DNA of 64,000 nucleotides, taken from contig CAZODI010000001.1 in NCBI GenBank assembly GCA_964578535.1, positions 62,001-126,000 on the forward strand, read 5' to 3'. Shown here in pieces: positions 53,694-63,135 of the stretch; position 1 is the first letter of the stretch, and each line of letters opens with the position of its first letter. The stretch comes from PHBD01 sp964578535 (GTDB lineage: Bacteria > Desulfobacterota > Syntrophia > Syntrophales > PHBD01). The notes beneath the pieces were generated by a model. That model did not search any database. It was not told where the DNA came from and saw nothing but the letters and a program-made list of their open reading frames with translations. The position numbers were made by a program, and so were the translations under genes.

Positions 53694-55337
53694 TTACGCA
53701 TTCGCCCTGGAAATGCCGTACCGTGCCATCTTCCGGTACAGCGTCGAGCGGGCCATGCCCAGCGAACGGGAAGCGCGGGAGAGGTTCCACTTGCACATCC
53801 CGAGGGCGGCCCGGATGCGGCGCCGCTCCCTGGAGTCGAGCGATTCCGTGTGGCAGCCGCCGGCGATATCCTCCTTGAGGTCCCCGGCTTCGATCACCCG
53901 CCCTTCCGAGAAGATGCAGGCCGTCTCGATCGCGTTTTCCAGTTCCCGCACGTTGCCGGGCCAGGAATAGTCAAGCAGCGCATCCATGGCCCGGCTCGAC
54001 ATCTCCTTCGCTTCCCCTCCGTGTCTGTCGCTCATTTTCCGGAGGAAATGGCTCACCAGCCGGGGGATGTCCTCCCGGCGCTCCCGCAGGGGCGGGATGT
54101 GAAAGGATATCACGTTGAGGCGATGGTACAGGTCGCCCCGGAACCGTTTTTGTTCCACCATCTCCTTCAAGTCCCGGTTCGTCGAGGCGACGACCTGGAC
54201 ATCGACCCGCTGAGGCCTGCCGCCGCCGAGAGGGATCACCGTCTTGTCCTCGATGACCCGCAGCAGATAGGCCTGAAGGTTCATGCTCATTTCGCTGATC
54301 TCGTCGAGATAGATGGTTCCGCCCGCCGCCTGTTCGAAACGGCCCGGGCTTCCCCCCCGCCTGGCTCCCGTGAAGGCCCCCGCTTCATAGCCGAAGAGTT
54401 CGCTCGCCGTCAGATCGGGTGGGATGGCCGCACAGTTGACGGCCACGAAGGGGTGTCGCCGTCGCGGGCTGTTCTCGTGAATGAAGCTTGCCAGAACCTC
54501 CTTGCCCACGCCGCTTTCCCCCGTGATCAGCTTGGTCGAATCGTATTGCGCGGCCTTCCGGGCCTTCCCGAGGAGCCGGCCGATGCCGGCGGAGCCGAAT
54601 ATGAACTCGCAATGCGTCCGGACCCATGCGGACGGGTCTTCCCCTCCGGGAAAACGGACACCCGCGGCGGTCCTTGCGCCCGCCCGGGGTATGGACGGAA
54701 GGGAAGGCCTTGGCGTCCAGTTCGTTCGAACGGCCGGCTCCGGGGCGTATCTCAGTCTTTCTTCGATCATGCCGGCGATGGACTGCACGATGCCCAGTGC
54801 AAATATGTGAAAATGCTTGATGAAACAGGTAAGGCACACGGCTCCGGCGATTTCCCCCGTGAAGGGGTCCCGGATCACCGTTGCCGCATTGGCCGAGTCC
54901 TGCCACTGCTTGACGAAATTCTCCTCTCCGATGACACAAATGGGTTCACCGGTGGCAAGAGAGGTTCCGATCGCGTTGGTTCCGATGTATTCCTCGCTGC
55001 AGCTTGTTCCGATATTGAAGCCGCAGCGCATCCCGCTCTCGGACCACCGGTCGTTTCCCGTGCCGGCGACGATGACGGCCTTCTCGTCGGCGATGGCCAC
55101 CACGAAGCGCGACAGTTCGAGCATGGGGTGGAATTTTTCCAGGATGGGCGTTGCCGCGTCGACAAGTCTCCTCACCTGCTGGGACCGGTCGTTGATGTAT
55201 TCTTTGCTGAATGTGACGGGAGCTTGCTTGATGTCCTGATTGATGCCGACGGCGATGCTCCTCTCCAGGGAACAATCAATCTGCCGACGAAACATGCGCC
55301 TCAGGTACGGCATGGTGTCCCGAACTGTCACGGACAT
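53694..55337 (-). CDS. Sigma-54-dependent activator, AcoR type
   Basis: A 547-residue enhancer-binding protein. A GAF sensor domain occupies ~65-195 (NIGTSCSEEYIGTNAIGTSLATG, typical of AcoR). The AAA+ domain (245-470) has Walker A GESGVGKE (273-280), the sigma-54 contact loop GAFTGA (320-325) and Walker B TIYLDE. A Fis-type helix-turn-helix closes the protein (~503-542). The start at 55337 has AAGGGGG upstream. It is convergent with the catabolic operon and is the likely activator of the sigma-54 promoter at 48493. Confidence 0.93.
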   Translation of the reverse strand: MSVTVRDTMPYLRRMFRRQIDCSLERSIAVGINQDIKQAPVTFSKEYINDRSQQVRRLVDAATPILEKFHPMLELSRFVVAIADEKAVIVAGTGNDRWSESGMRCGFNIGTSCSEEYIGTNAIGTSLATGEPICVIGEENFVKQWQDSANAATVIRDPFTGEIAGAVCLTCFIKHFHIFALGIVQSIAGMIEERLRYAPEPAVRTNWTPRPSLPSIPRAGARTAAGVRFPGGEDPSAWVRTHCEFIFGSAGIGRLLGKARKAAQYDSTKLITGESGVGKEVLASFIHENSPRRRHPFVAVNCAAIPPDLTASELFGYEAGAFTGARRGGSPGRFEQAAGGTIYLDEISEMSMNLQAYLLRVIEDKTVIPLGGGRPQRVDVQVVASTNRDLKEMVEQKRFRGDLYHRLNVISFHIPPLRERREDIPRLVSHFLRKMSDRHGGEAKEMSSRAMDALLDYSWPGNVRELENAIETACIFSEGRVIEAGDLKEDIAGGCHTESLDSRERRRIRAALGMCKWNLSRASRSLGMARSTLYRKMARYGISRANA

Positions 55338-55467
55338 AGGATGTTCCCCCTTTGGTCTCTGCGATTCGCGTCCCGGATATGGCAGGGGATGCCGCTCCAT
55401 GCCGGCGCCGCTCTCATGGTTTTGCTTCCGTCGGCTGGAAGACTGTAAATGCCCTGGAAGTGAAAAG

Positions 55468-56034
55468 TCAAGGAGCTGCCGAACCGGCAATCTGAGGATC
55501 TCCGAGCACGACAAGGGCGTCCACCGCGACGGGGAGATCGCCTTGAATGATCAGGGGATTGATGTCGATTTCGGCGATCTCCGTGATCTCCAGCCCGATC
55601 CTGCTCAGGTTCCGGAGAATCTCCGCCAGCCGGTCCCGGTTGACAGCCGGCTCCCCCCGGAACGGTTCCAGGAGCCTCCAGGCCCTGATCTCGGCGATCA
55701 TTTCCAGGGCATCTTCGAGATCGAGGGGCGCGGTCCGGAATGCGACGTCCCCGAGCGCCTCCGTGAAGATCCCGCCGAGGCCGAACATGACGCACGGCCC
55801 GAGCTGCGGGTCCCGGATCAGGCCGGCGACGAACTCCCTCTTCCCCCGGATCATCTGCTGAACGAGAATGCCGTCGATCCGGCCTTTCCCGCGCTCCTCC
55901 ATGGAGGCATAGGTCTCATCCAGAGCCTTTTCATCGCGGATGTCGAACGCGACCATGGTCACGATCGACTCGCTGGCCGCGCCGCTCTGGCCCAGGATCC
56001 CAATCGTCCCGGGGAGGCGGTGTCTTTCGCGGGG
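55468..56034 (-). pseudogene. Remnant of ADP-forming acyl-CoA synthetase (ATP-grasp end)
   Basis: From 55962 to 55468 the frame encodes the C-terminal ~160 residues of the ATP-grasp (beta) part of acetate/acyl-CoA synthetase (ADP-forming): AFDIRDEKAL, ILVQQMIRGKREFVAGLIRDPQ, GPCVMFGLGGIFTEALGDVAFR, EIAEIDINPLI. A complete beta unit needs about 70 more N-terminal residues. Immediately upstream the same frame reads LPGTIGILGQSGAASES, which resembles the CoA-ligase QSGA motif of the alpha part, so an internal deletion seems to have joined the two. There is no proper start and the frame runs straight from the stop codon of the caspase gene. A shortened but expressed protein (ATG 55962) cannot be excluded. 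Confidence 0.7.
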
Positions 56035-59000
56035 TTACTGCCGCCGCACGACGTAGACGGATATGTCCTTGCCGAAATGGTTGATCACCGGCGTCTGCGT
56101 GTGGCCGGACTCTTTCGAATATCTTGCCGTACGCTCCCTGGCGTAGGCTCCCAGTTCGCGGATGCTCACCCGGCTGTCCCCGTCCGCATCGGCTGCCCGA
56201 TTGTTGTCCAGTCCCTCCAGAAGGCTGTACGTGAAGACCCCGTTCCTGCCCCGGTAGCCGTCCAGCGCCGCCTGCGTGGAGCTTGCCGATGCGAACATGT
56301 GCAGGCCCATGTTCCTCGCCATGACGGTCATTCGTGCATCGTAAAGCCCGCTCACAAAGCGGTCGAGGCCGCCCGCGTGACAGGTGTCGAGAATGTAGAT
56401 CTGCGTCAGTGACTTGATGTTCTTTGAAATTTCCATGATCTCGTTTGAGCTGAGGAGGCTGCCACTGTCGAGCGTGCCGTTGTAGTCGTGGGTGACGATG
56501 GAGTAGAGGCCCGATTGAATGACCCCGTGGCTGGCCATGAAGAGCACGAATACGTCGCCGGGTTTTACGGTCCGGGACAGCTCATGGATCCTGTCCTGAA
56601 TGTTCCTCTTGGTCGCGTCGCCGTTGATCAGCGAGCTGATATGGATGTTTTCGCGACGGTATTGTGTCCGCGACTGCTCCTGAATTCTCCTGGCGAAGCT
56701 CTCCGCGTCCTTGACGGCGAACCGGAGATTGCTTTCCCGGGATTTGAATTCGTCGATCCCGACGGCCAGGATGTACATGCGGGGATCATCCGCCTTGAGG
56801 GTGGATCGGAACGTGGCCGTCTTCAGGATGCTCTGCACGGAATTGCTCCTGTTGAAGGCCGCGAGGCTGACGTCGTTTTCTCCCGGGATGGCGTCCACGG
56901 TGATCGATCCTTCGTACACGTCGCCTTTCGGCACGGTTCTCATGAGGCCCAACCCGCTTTCCTGCCTGGCGACGAGGTTGATGCTGCGCAGGTCCTCCCG
57001 GATGGCCCGCGCGTTGTAGGAAAGAAGGGTCGCATTGCCTGCCGGTGCCGCCTTTGCCTGCCGGTAAAAACCGTCGGACTGGATGAGCTTGCCGTTGTGG
57101 AACAGGCGGACCTCGCCGATTCCGCCGCCGGCAGCCGTGATTCTGTAGCCGATGGTGACTTTTGTCTCCGCGGTTTCCTTCGGAACGCTCTGGAACGCAA
57201 CCTGAGGCGGAGGATTTCGGAGGGCTTCCTCGATGTTCGTCGCATCCAGCGCGGCGGTGTCCTCACCCTTCAGTTTCGCCTCCACGATGTCAGGCCTGTA
57301 GAAGACATCGTAGAATTGCTCGAGGCCGAACACCCGGTTGCCCTGCCTGACATTGAGGAACGCGGGGCCATACCTGGACCCCTTGAAGGGACCCTCCGGA
57401 GTGATGACAACCCAGTCGTCGTCCATCAGACTGATGAATTGGGCGATCTCCCTGCCGTTGGAAACGTCCCAGAGGCGGATCGTGCTGTCCCCGCCGCTGC
57501 CGTGATAGGAAATGGGCCGTATTCCAACGCCGCTCGCGGAAAGAACGTGCCGTCCGTCCGGATGGAAGGCCACGGAATTGACATTGCCCGTATGCCCCCG
57601 GAACGTCCTGATCTCGGAGCCGGTCACCGCATCCCAGAGCTTCAGGGTGGTGTCCTCGCTTCCCGATAGCACCTGCCGTCCGTCCGGGCTGAACGCCACG
57701 GACGTGACCCAGTCCGTGTGACCCCGGAATGTCCGGATCTCCTTGCCGCTTTTGGCGTCCCAGAGCCTCAGGGTCCTGTCCAGGCCTCCCCCTCCGGACA
57801 GGATCTGCCGGCCGTCGGGGCTGAACGCCACGGCATGCACGAAATCCGAATGTCCTTTCATGATGACCGGCTCCCCGCCGGAGGCCAGATCCCGGAGCTT
57901 CAGAACGTAGTCCTCTCCCGCCGACACGGCGAACCGGCCGTCCGGGCTGAAGGCCTGAACGGCCATAGAGCCGGTTTTAACCTTGAAGGTTCGAATTTCC
58001 CGGCCGCTTTGCACGTCCCAGAGCCGCTGGGTGTCGTCCAGGCCCGTCGAAAGGGCCCGCTGCTTCCCGTCCGGGCTGAATAAAACGGAATTGATGCCCT
58101 TGGAGTGCCCCTTGAAGACCCGGATCTCACGGCCCGTCTTCACGTCCCAGAGCCGGATGGTCGTGTCTTCGCTTCCCGACAGGGCGAGCCTTCCGTCGGG
58201 GCTGAACGTCGTGGCGGTAACGGGGCCGGAATGTCCCGTGAACTTCCTGATCTCGACACCGCCGGCCAGATCCCAGAGCTTCAGGGTACGATCCGGGCCT
58301 CCCGACAGTGCAAGGCTTCCGTCCGGGCTGAAGGCCGTGCATGCCGCCTCTCGTGCAAATCCGATGAACACCTGCAATCGCCTGCCGTCGGCCGCGTCCC
58401 AGAGCAGCACGGCAAAATCGGCGCCGCCCGACAGGATCTGCCGGCCGTCGGGGCTGAAGACGGCGGAGTGGACCCGGAAGGAATGCCCCTTGAACGTTCT
58501 CAACACGTTTCCGTCGGCATCCCAGAGCTTCAGGGTGTTGTCGAAGCTGCCGGACAGGAGTTGCCGGCCGTCCGGGCTGAACGCAACCGTCTGCACCCAG
58601 TCCGAGTGACCCCTGAACACCCGGATCTGCCGGCCGCTGGATGCATCCCAGAGCCTCATCGTTTTGTCGATGCTCCCCGAGAGGATGTACCGTCCGTCCG
58701 GGCTGAACGCCGCGGACCTCACCTCGTCGGAATGCCCCGTGAAGACCTTCATCTCACGGCCGCTGTAAGCATCCCGGAGCGTCAGGGTGTTGCTGAGACC
58801 GATGGACAGAACGGATCGGTGATCCGGACTGAGGGCGACGACATCGCGCGAGTATCCCTGGATTTTCCCGATCTCCGCGCCGGTGGCGATGTCCCAGCGT
58901 GTCAGCGTGCCGTTCACGCTTCCCGCCAGGGCGTGCCTGCCGTCGGGGCTGAAGGCGGCGAAGGTGATCCAGTCGGCGCGGAACGTCCTGAGGGGCGCGC

Positions 59001-59358
59001 CGCTTGCCATGTCCCAGAGCCTCAGGGTATTGTCCCTGCTTCCCGACAGGGCGTACTTTCCGTCGGGGCTGAAGGCCACGGACGTGACCCAGTTCCGGTG
59101 TCCCCTGAAGGTCCTGATCTCCATGCCGCTGGACACTTCCCAGAGCTTCAGGACGTAATCTTCGCCCCCCGAGAGGGCATACCGGCCGTCCGGGCTGAAG
59201 GCCACGGCGTTCACTTTTCCCGAGTGCCCCATCTGTACGAAAATGTCCGGCCTTTCATCGGCGGAGACGGCCTCCTCCGGCATCGCCCATGCCAGCACGG
59301 CGGCAAGCAGCAGGAGGATCAAGGGTCCGGTTCCCGTCCTGAAATCCGCAGATTTCAT
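56035..59358 (-). CDS. Secreted caspase-family protease with 14 WD40 repeats
   Basis: A 1107-residue protein. A signal peptide (~1-31) precedes 14 WD40 repeats of ~42 residues (~44-640), enough for two seven-bladed propellers; most read as GHS..V...AFSPDGR..LSG..D.T.KLWD. After a ~220-residue beta-rich linker comes a peptidase C14 (caspase/metacaspase) domain (861-1107). Its catalytic His is ~944 (MASHG) and Cys ~993 (DTCHAGG). Near the end DADGDSRVSIRE has the spacing of a calcium-binding EF-hand loop. Repeats 3, 4 and 11 are degenerate. The start at 59358 is set by AAGGAAG. It follows a small membrane-protein gene by 43 bases; a surface signalling or protein-quality role is only a guess. 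Confidence 0.92.
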   Translation of the reverse strand: MKSADFRTGTGPLILLLLAAVLAWAMPEEAVSADERPDIFVQMGHSGKVNAVAFSPDGRYALSGGEDYVLKLWEVSSGMEIRTFRGHRNWVTSVAFSPDGKYALSGSRDNTLRLWDMASGAPLRTFRADWITFAAFSPDGRHALAGSVNGTLTRWDIATGAEIGKIQGYSRDVVALSPDHRSVLSIGLSNTLTLRDAYSGREMKVFTGHSDEVRSAAFSPDGRYILSGSIDKTMRLWDASSGRQIRVFRGHSDWVQTVAFSPDGRQLLSGSFDNTLKLWDADGNVLRTFKGHSFRVHSAVFSPDGRQILSGGADFAVLLWDAADGRRLQVFIGFAREAACTAFSPDGSLALSGGPDRTLKLWDLAGGVEIRKFTGHSGPVTATTFSPDGRLALSGSEDTTIRLWDVKTGREIRVFKGHSKGINSVLFSPDGKQRALSTGLDDTQRLWDVQSGREIRTFKVKTGSMAVQAFSPDGRFAVSAGEDYVLKLRDLASGGEPVIMKGHSDFVHAVAFSPDGRQILSGGGGLDRTLRLWDAKSGKEIRTFRGHTDWVTSVAFSPDGRQVLSGSEDTTLKLWDAVTGSEIRTFRGHTGNVNSVAFHPDGRHVLSASGVGIRPISYHGSGGDSTIRLWDVSNGREIAQFISLMDDDWVVITPEGPFKGSRYGPAFLNVRQGNRVFGLEQFYDVFYRPDIVEAKLKGEDTAALDATNIEEALRNPPPQVAFQSVPKETAETKVTIGYRITAAGGGIGEVRLFHNGKLIQSDGFYRQAKAAPAGNATLLSYNARAIREDLRSINLVARQESGLGLMRTVPKGDVYEGSITVDAIPGENDVSLAAFNRSNSVQSILKTATFRSTLKADDPRMYILAVGIDEFKSRESNLRFAVKDAESFARRIQEQSRTQYRRENIHISSLINGDATKRNIQDRIHELSRTVKPGDVFVLFMASHGVIQSGLYSIVTHDYNGTLDSGSLLSSNEIMEISKNIKSLTQIYILDTCHAGGLDRFVSGLYDARMTVMARNMGLHMFASASSTQAALDGYRGRNGVFTYSLLEGLDNNRAADADGDSRVSIRELGAYARERTARYSKESGHTQTPVINHFGKDISVYVVRRQ

Positions 59359-59401
59359 ATGTCCGCTTCCTTTCCAGATACCGGCCGGGCCGGCGAAGGT
59401 T

Positions 59402-59965
59402 CTACAGCAGCAGGATGATATCGACAATGATCATCCCGATCAGCGCGATTCCGGCCAGAAAATTCAGGACTTCACTCATCCACCCCAGGCGCTGGACCCA
59501 GAGCCCGCCGAAGATGCCCAGGATATAACCCGCCAGCGCCCCGGCCAGCCCGCACAGCAGCCGTACCCCGTAAGCCGTCTTGTATGCGTGTCCGGTTCCC
59601 AGCCCCGCCGTGAATCCGAGAAAAACCAGAAAGAAAAAGATGCCCACGCGGAAGTCGTCAAAGGACGGCTTGATCCCCGCGTGAGAACGGATTCCGTGGA
59701 CAACCAGAAACAGGACACCGCCCGTTCCCGCCAGGGCGAAGATCCAGCCGAGGATGGAACCCTTTCCCAGTGCCTCGGCGTACCCGGTGACGGAGGCCAC
59801 GAGCGAGACTGCCAGGAGGATCGACAGTTCCATCTTGGCGTGGCCGGCAAAGGGCGATTCGACGATTTTATATTTAGGGAAAACGATGCGATACAGGAGA
59901 GAAGGGAAGAACTGGAAATGAAAAGACCACGAAAGCAGGCTGGGTGGCTGACTTGATCCGGGCAT
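59402..59965 (-). CDS. Small multi-helix membrane protein, function unknown
   Basis: I do not recognise the family. The 187-residue product has five or six hydrophobic helices (about 45-65, 70-90, 108-128, 138-160, 165-187) separated by short loops rich in Gly. The ATG at 59965 has an excellent ribosome site (AAGGAGGG), so the ~44-residue N-terminal piece before the first helix is likely real. It precedes the WD40-caspase gene by 43 bases on the same strand, making a probable two-gene operon. Confidence 0.75.
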   Translation of the reverse strand: MPGSSQPPSLLSWSFHFQFFPSLLYRIVFPKYKIVESPFAGHAKMELSILLAVSLVASVTGYAEALGKGSILGWIFALAGTGGVLFLVVHGIRSHAGIKPSFDDFRVGIFFFLVFLGFTAGLGTGHAYKTAYGVRLLCGLAGALAGYILGIFGGLWVQRLGWMSEVLNFLAGIALIGMIIVDIILLL

Positions 59966-60037
59966 GCCGTCCCTCCTTTATGATCCGCCGGGGAGCCTTT
60001 CCAGGCGGAACCCGGCCGGACGATAATCTGATGCCGG

Positions 60038-60808
60038 TTATCCGAGCACTCCAAGGAACCAGTCCCGGAAATCGGACAGGGGCCCCAGCGGCGGCGAAGC
60101 GGGGGTGTTCTTCGAACCGGCTGTCTCTTGGATCCAGAATACGTTGATGCCGACTTCCATGGCAGGCTCCATGTCGTTGATCCAGTCGTCGCCCACCATG
60201 ACGCACTCCTCCGGGCGCCGGCCGATGAGTTTCAGAATTTCCCGGTAATAAAAAGGATTCGGCTTGGCCGAGTGCATGATTTCGTAAGATGTCACGAGCC
60301 GAAAGGGAAGGTCGGAGATGCCGGCCCAGTCCATGCGCTGCCTCATGGCCGTCTCCGGGAAGATCGGGTTTGTAGCAACGACCACCTCGCAGCCCGTGTC
60401 GATGGCGGTCTTGACAGCCAGGCGCGCCGCGGGGTTGGGACGGGTCAGCGAGCGCAGGCTGCCGAACCGCGACTCGTAGAATTCGTCGAAGAGGGGCATC
60501 ATCTCCTCCGCCGTCCGCCCGACGCTCGGGAAGAAGTGATCCATGAACACCTGTTGATTGGTAAAGGCCGGATTCCGATTCTTCATCATCGCGTACGTTG
60601 CCCCGAGAAGCGCGGTGATGAACTTTTTCGGAGGGACCAGGTGGGCCATGCCGGGGGTCAGCAGGTCAAAATACTCTTTTACGAAGCGCCTCATGTCGTT
60701 CACGAGGAGGGTGTCATCCAGGTCGAACAGTACTGCGCGAATCGTCTTGTCCACGTCACGATATCCTGTCTCCGCTCTCTTCCTCTCGATGTCCAAGGTT
60801 TTCCCCAT
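60038..60808 (-). CDS. HAD-superfamily hydrolase
   Basis: A HAD phosphatase-like protein of ~256 residues. Motif I AVLFDLDDTLL, motif II VVATNP, and motif IV MVGDDWINDMEPA with Lys in SAKPNPFYY are all present, with an alpha-helical cap between. The substrate is unknown. The start is uncertain: ATG at 60808, 60826 and 60931 are all in frame and none has a strong ribosome site, but the conserved domain begins ~20 residues after 60808. Confidence 0.8.
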   Translation of the reverse strand: MGKTLDIERKRAETGYRDVDKTIRAVLFDLDDTLLVNDMRRFVKEYFDLLTPGMAHLVPPKKFITALLGATYAMMKNRNPAFTNQQVFMDHFFPSVGRTAEEMMPLFDEFYESRFGSLRSLTRPNPAARLAVKTAIDTGCEVVVATNPIFPETAMRQRMDWAGISDLPFRLVTSYEIMHSAKPNPFYYREILKLIGRRPEECVMVGDDWINDMEPAMEVGINVFWIQETAGSKNTPASPPLGPLSDFRDWFLGVLG

Positions 60809-61111
60809 ATCTTGTGGAACGGTCATGGATTGGAGGATTTCGGAAGGCGGCGTTTCGGTTTGATCCGGAAAAGATCTCCATTTTTCAGTGGGTTGAAGAT
60901 ACGGGATGGAGTCTTGAAAGTCAACGTCCATTCTGCAGATTCCGGAAATACCGGCCGTGCAGAAACAAAGGGGAGTCCGATGGCTCCGACGGTCAGGGTG
61001 GGGGAGGGGGCTCATGTTTTTGAGATTTCAAAACAACCGGTTGGATGATAAAATGAGAACAAAGCGGATTCATTTGTCCTTTACAGCGGACCAGCCGGAG
61101 GGGGGAACACC

Positions 61112-61498
61112 ATGGGCGGCTTATTGGACGATCTCCGGAAGTTTTTCAGGAAGGGCCGTGCACAGGAACGGTTCTCGGTGACGGGCACAGCCATGGTCAT
61201 CGTTGCCCCGGGTGAAGATGGGGAAAGGAAGGTGCGGATTCTGGACATCAGCAAGGGAGGTTTGGCTTTCATTTATGATGGACCGAAGGAAAAACTGGTA
61301 GAATCGGGAATCATTCAGCTTCTTGCGAATAACGTAGTATTTGTGGACAAGGTTCAATTCGACACGGCTTATGACATTCCCCTGCAGGAAACAGAAGGTC
61401 AATATCGCCGCCGTGGGGTGAAATTCAGGTTCATGGGGATCTTGGATGACACCAAACTGGACTCTTTTATTAGAGAAATCAAGTCATTCGAATTGTAG
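61112..61498 (+). CDS. PilZ-domain protein (probable cyclic di-GMP receptor)
   Basis: A 128-residue single-domain protein. The PilZ pattern is an RxxxR-like N-terminal site (here QERFSV after basic residues) and DISKGGLAF (the D/NxSxxG motif) at ~47-55, then a beta-barrel. The first Arg-rich site is not perfect, so binding of cyclic di-GMP is likely but not certain. A strong ribosome site (GGAGGGGGG) precedes the ATG. Two HD-GYP proteins elsewhere in the window suggest an active dinucleotide signalling network. Confidence 0.8.
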   Translation: MGGLLDDLRKFFRKGRAQERFSVTGTAMVIVAPGEDGERKVRILDISKGGLAFIYDGPKEKLVESGIIQLLANNVVFVDKVQFDTAYDIPLQETEGQYRRRGVKFRFMGILDDTKLDSFIREIKSFEL

Positions 61499-61590
61499 TT
61501 CAGATTTGTCGTTCGATTCTTTTGCGCATACCGGCCAGGTACATATCCGGGAACAACAAGCAAGAGGGAATTTCATGTCTTGAGCATCTG

Positions 61591-62532
61591 TCAGGCATGG
61601 AGCCCGCGCATCTTGATTTTTTCTACGATCCCTCCCCGTCTCAATAAGGAAGTAAATTCTTCATGGCTGATGACCTGTTTCAGGTATTCTATGTTGTTGT
61701 TGATGCTTTCTATATATAAATCATGATCGATTCCCCACCTCACTTGAAAGTGTGACTTCATGTGCTTATGGACGCTTCCAAGGTCATATTCCAGCCGATT
61801 TAGTGTAGCATGATAAAACTGGAGAGTCTTCAAGAGCAGATCATATTCATTTTCATAATCGGCAATGCCCGCTTCCTTGAATTCATAATAAAGAAAGAGG
61901 AGTTTTTCGAGATAAAGACGATCGGCCATCTGTCCCAAAAGGTCTGCCGCACCGAGAATATTGCCAGCCGTTGCAACCTCTTGGTTGAGAAATCGTATTT
62001 CGTTGATTCTTTCGGTGAACCCTGTGCAAAGGAGGATATCACGGAATGTTTTCGATTCGTCAGCGAAACGGGGATGACCGGCAAAGTAATGGTTACAGAA
62101 ATCGATGCTTCTCAGGATATGATCAATCGTATATTTTGCACCGGTACCGCTTGTATCATCGAGGGTTTGATTATAACCCGTATCGTGCATCAGCGCGCTG
62201 ATGATGTCGATGTTGATCATTTTTTCTGAAAGTGGTTGATGATCGACAAAAGCACCATGAATCAGTCGTGCCGTCGCCAGAAATACTTCCATTGTATGAC
62301 GCAAGTCATGGTATTCCGTGTTGCATGCCTGATATCCCGGATAACTGCCCTCAAAGAGCCTTATGATGTCTTCGAATACACGCGAGATTTCCCTTATCGA
62401 AAAAGAAGGGTCGATGCTGTGCAGAATGATTTCGACCTCATGAAATACACTTTCCGGATCGTTCATATCAACGAGGCCGATCAGTTTTTGTGTGCTGTTT
62501 TCCATTATTCCAATATTTTTCCTGCCATTCAT
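61591..62532 (-). CDS. HD-domain phosphohydrolase, cyclic-nucleotide-phosphodiesterase-like
   Basis: A 313-residue cytoplasmic protein with paired metal motifs YHDLRHTMEV (~74-83) and ALMHDTGYN (~112-120), and a later helix with AADLLGQMADR. The HxxxH...HD arrangement recalls class I 3',5'-cyclic nucleotide phosphodiesterases. The substrate is unproven. The start could be ATG 62532 or 62505; neither has a clear ribosome site. Its DNA is more AT-rich than the genes before it. Confidence 0.78.
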   Translation of the reverse strand: MNGRKNIGIMENSTQKLIGLVDMNDPESVFHEVEIILHSIDPSFSIREISRVFEDIIRLFEGSYPGYQACNTEYHDLRHTMEVFLATARLIHGAFVDHQPLSEKMINIDIISALMHDTGYNQTLDDTSGTGAKYTIDHILRSIDFCNHYFAGHPRFADESKTFRDILLCTGFTERINEIRFLNQEVATAGNILGAADLLGQMADRLYLEKLLFLYYEFKEAGIADYENEYDLLLKTLQFYHATLNRLEYDLGSVHKHMKSHFQVRWGIDHDLYIESINNNIEYLKQVISHEEFTSLLRRGGIVEKIKMRGLHA

Positions 62533-63135
62533 CGCCCAAACATCGTCGCGGGATGAATGGCATCTCCTGGGGAGTGAGGATGGAGGAAACTGAAATTCTC
62601 CTGATTGTTTATGCCGTCAGGTTCTATGCTGGATATGAGTCCTCCGGGTGGCACCTGACGCTCGGTGCAGAGAGCAGTTGCCCTGGCACAAGCGGAAAGA
62701 ATTGACCGTTTCTGTCGGATCCCGAACGGGGTTGCCCGCCTGTTTTGAAGAGGGACGTTGGGACGAATATTCGGAGCGTTATACACTCTTCATCTGCGAC
62801 GCCGCTGAAAAACCTCCCTTACCGTATTGGTAATCAGTCTATATCGATGGAGAAAAAAAGCACAATATACCGAAGGGTTTATTTTTCTATGCTTTTCGGT
62901 ATAGATTGGGGCATGTTGAGTTCTCCCCCACGGAAAATGGATCGGTTTCTGTGGGGCAGGTCTGTCAATATCAATAGATTCCAAATATTAAACAGCAGGA
63001 AGTGTGGTGGGCAATCGGATCGGAACAATCCCTGAACAATGGAGCTTTTTAAATCGTCTATGCTCCAATTGAATCTGAAATCAATTACTCTAAGCAGCTG
63101 ATGAAAAATTATGGACGTTTTTTAGTTGAATACCG
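62533..63135. other. AT-rich intergenic stretch with small inverted repeats
   Basis: About 600 bases without a gene I can support. TATACCGAA (62866-62874) and TTCGGTATA (62895-62903) form a 9-bp stem with a 20-base loop, and TTACC/GGTAA lies nearby (62818-62832). Short open frames here lack ribosome sites and recognisable sequence. Base composition differs clearly from the GC-rich rest of the window. Confidence 0.45.

Noticed and set aside
57500..59250. Direct DNA repeats that might be a CRISPR or satellite array
   Set aside because: They are the coding units of the WD40 repeats: period about 126 bases, coding throughout, no constant repeat with unique spacers. I saw no CRISPR array in the window.
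62650..62710. TGGCAC-containing sequences that might be further sigma-54 promoters
   Set aside because: The required GC doublet 10 bases after GG is missing in each.
62490..63035. Several short open frames in the AT-rich gap
   Set aside because: They overlap on both strands, have no convincing ribosome sites, and show no recognisable sequence.
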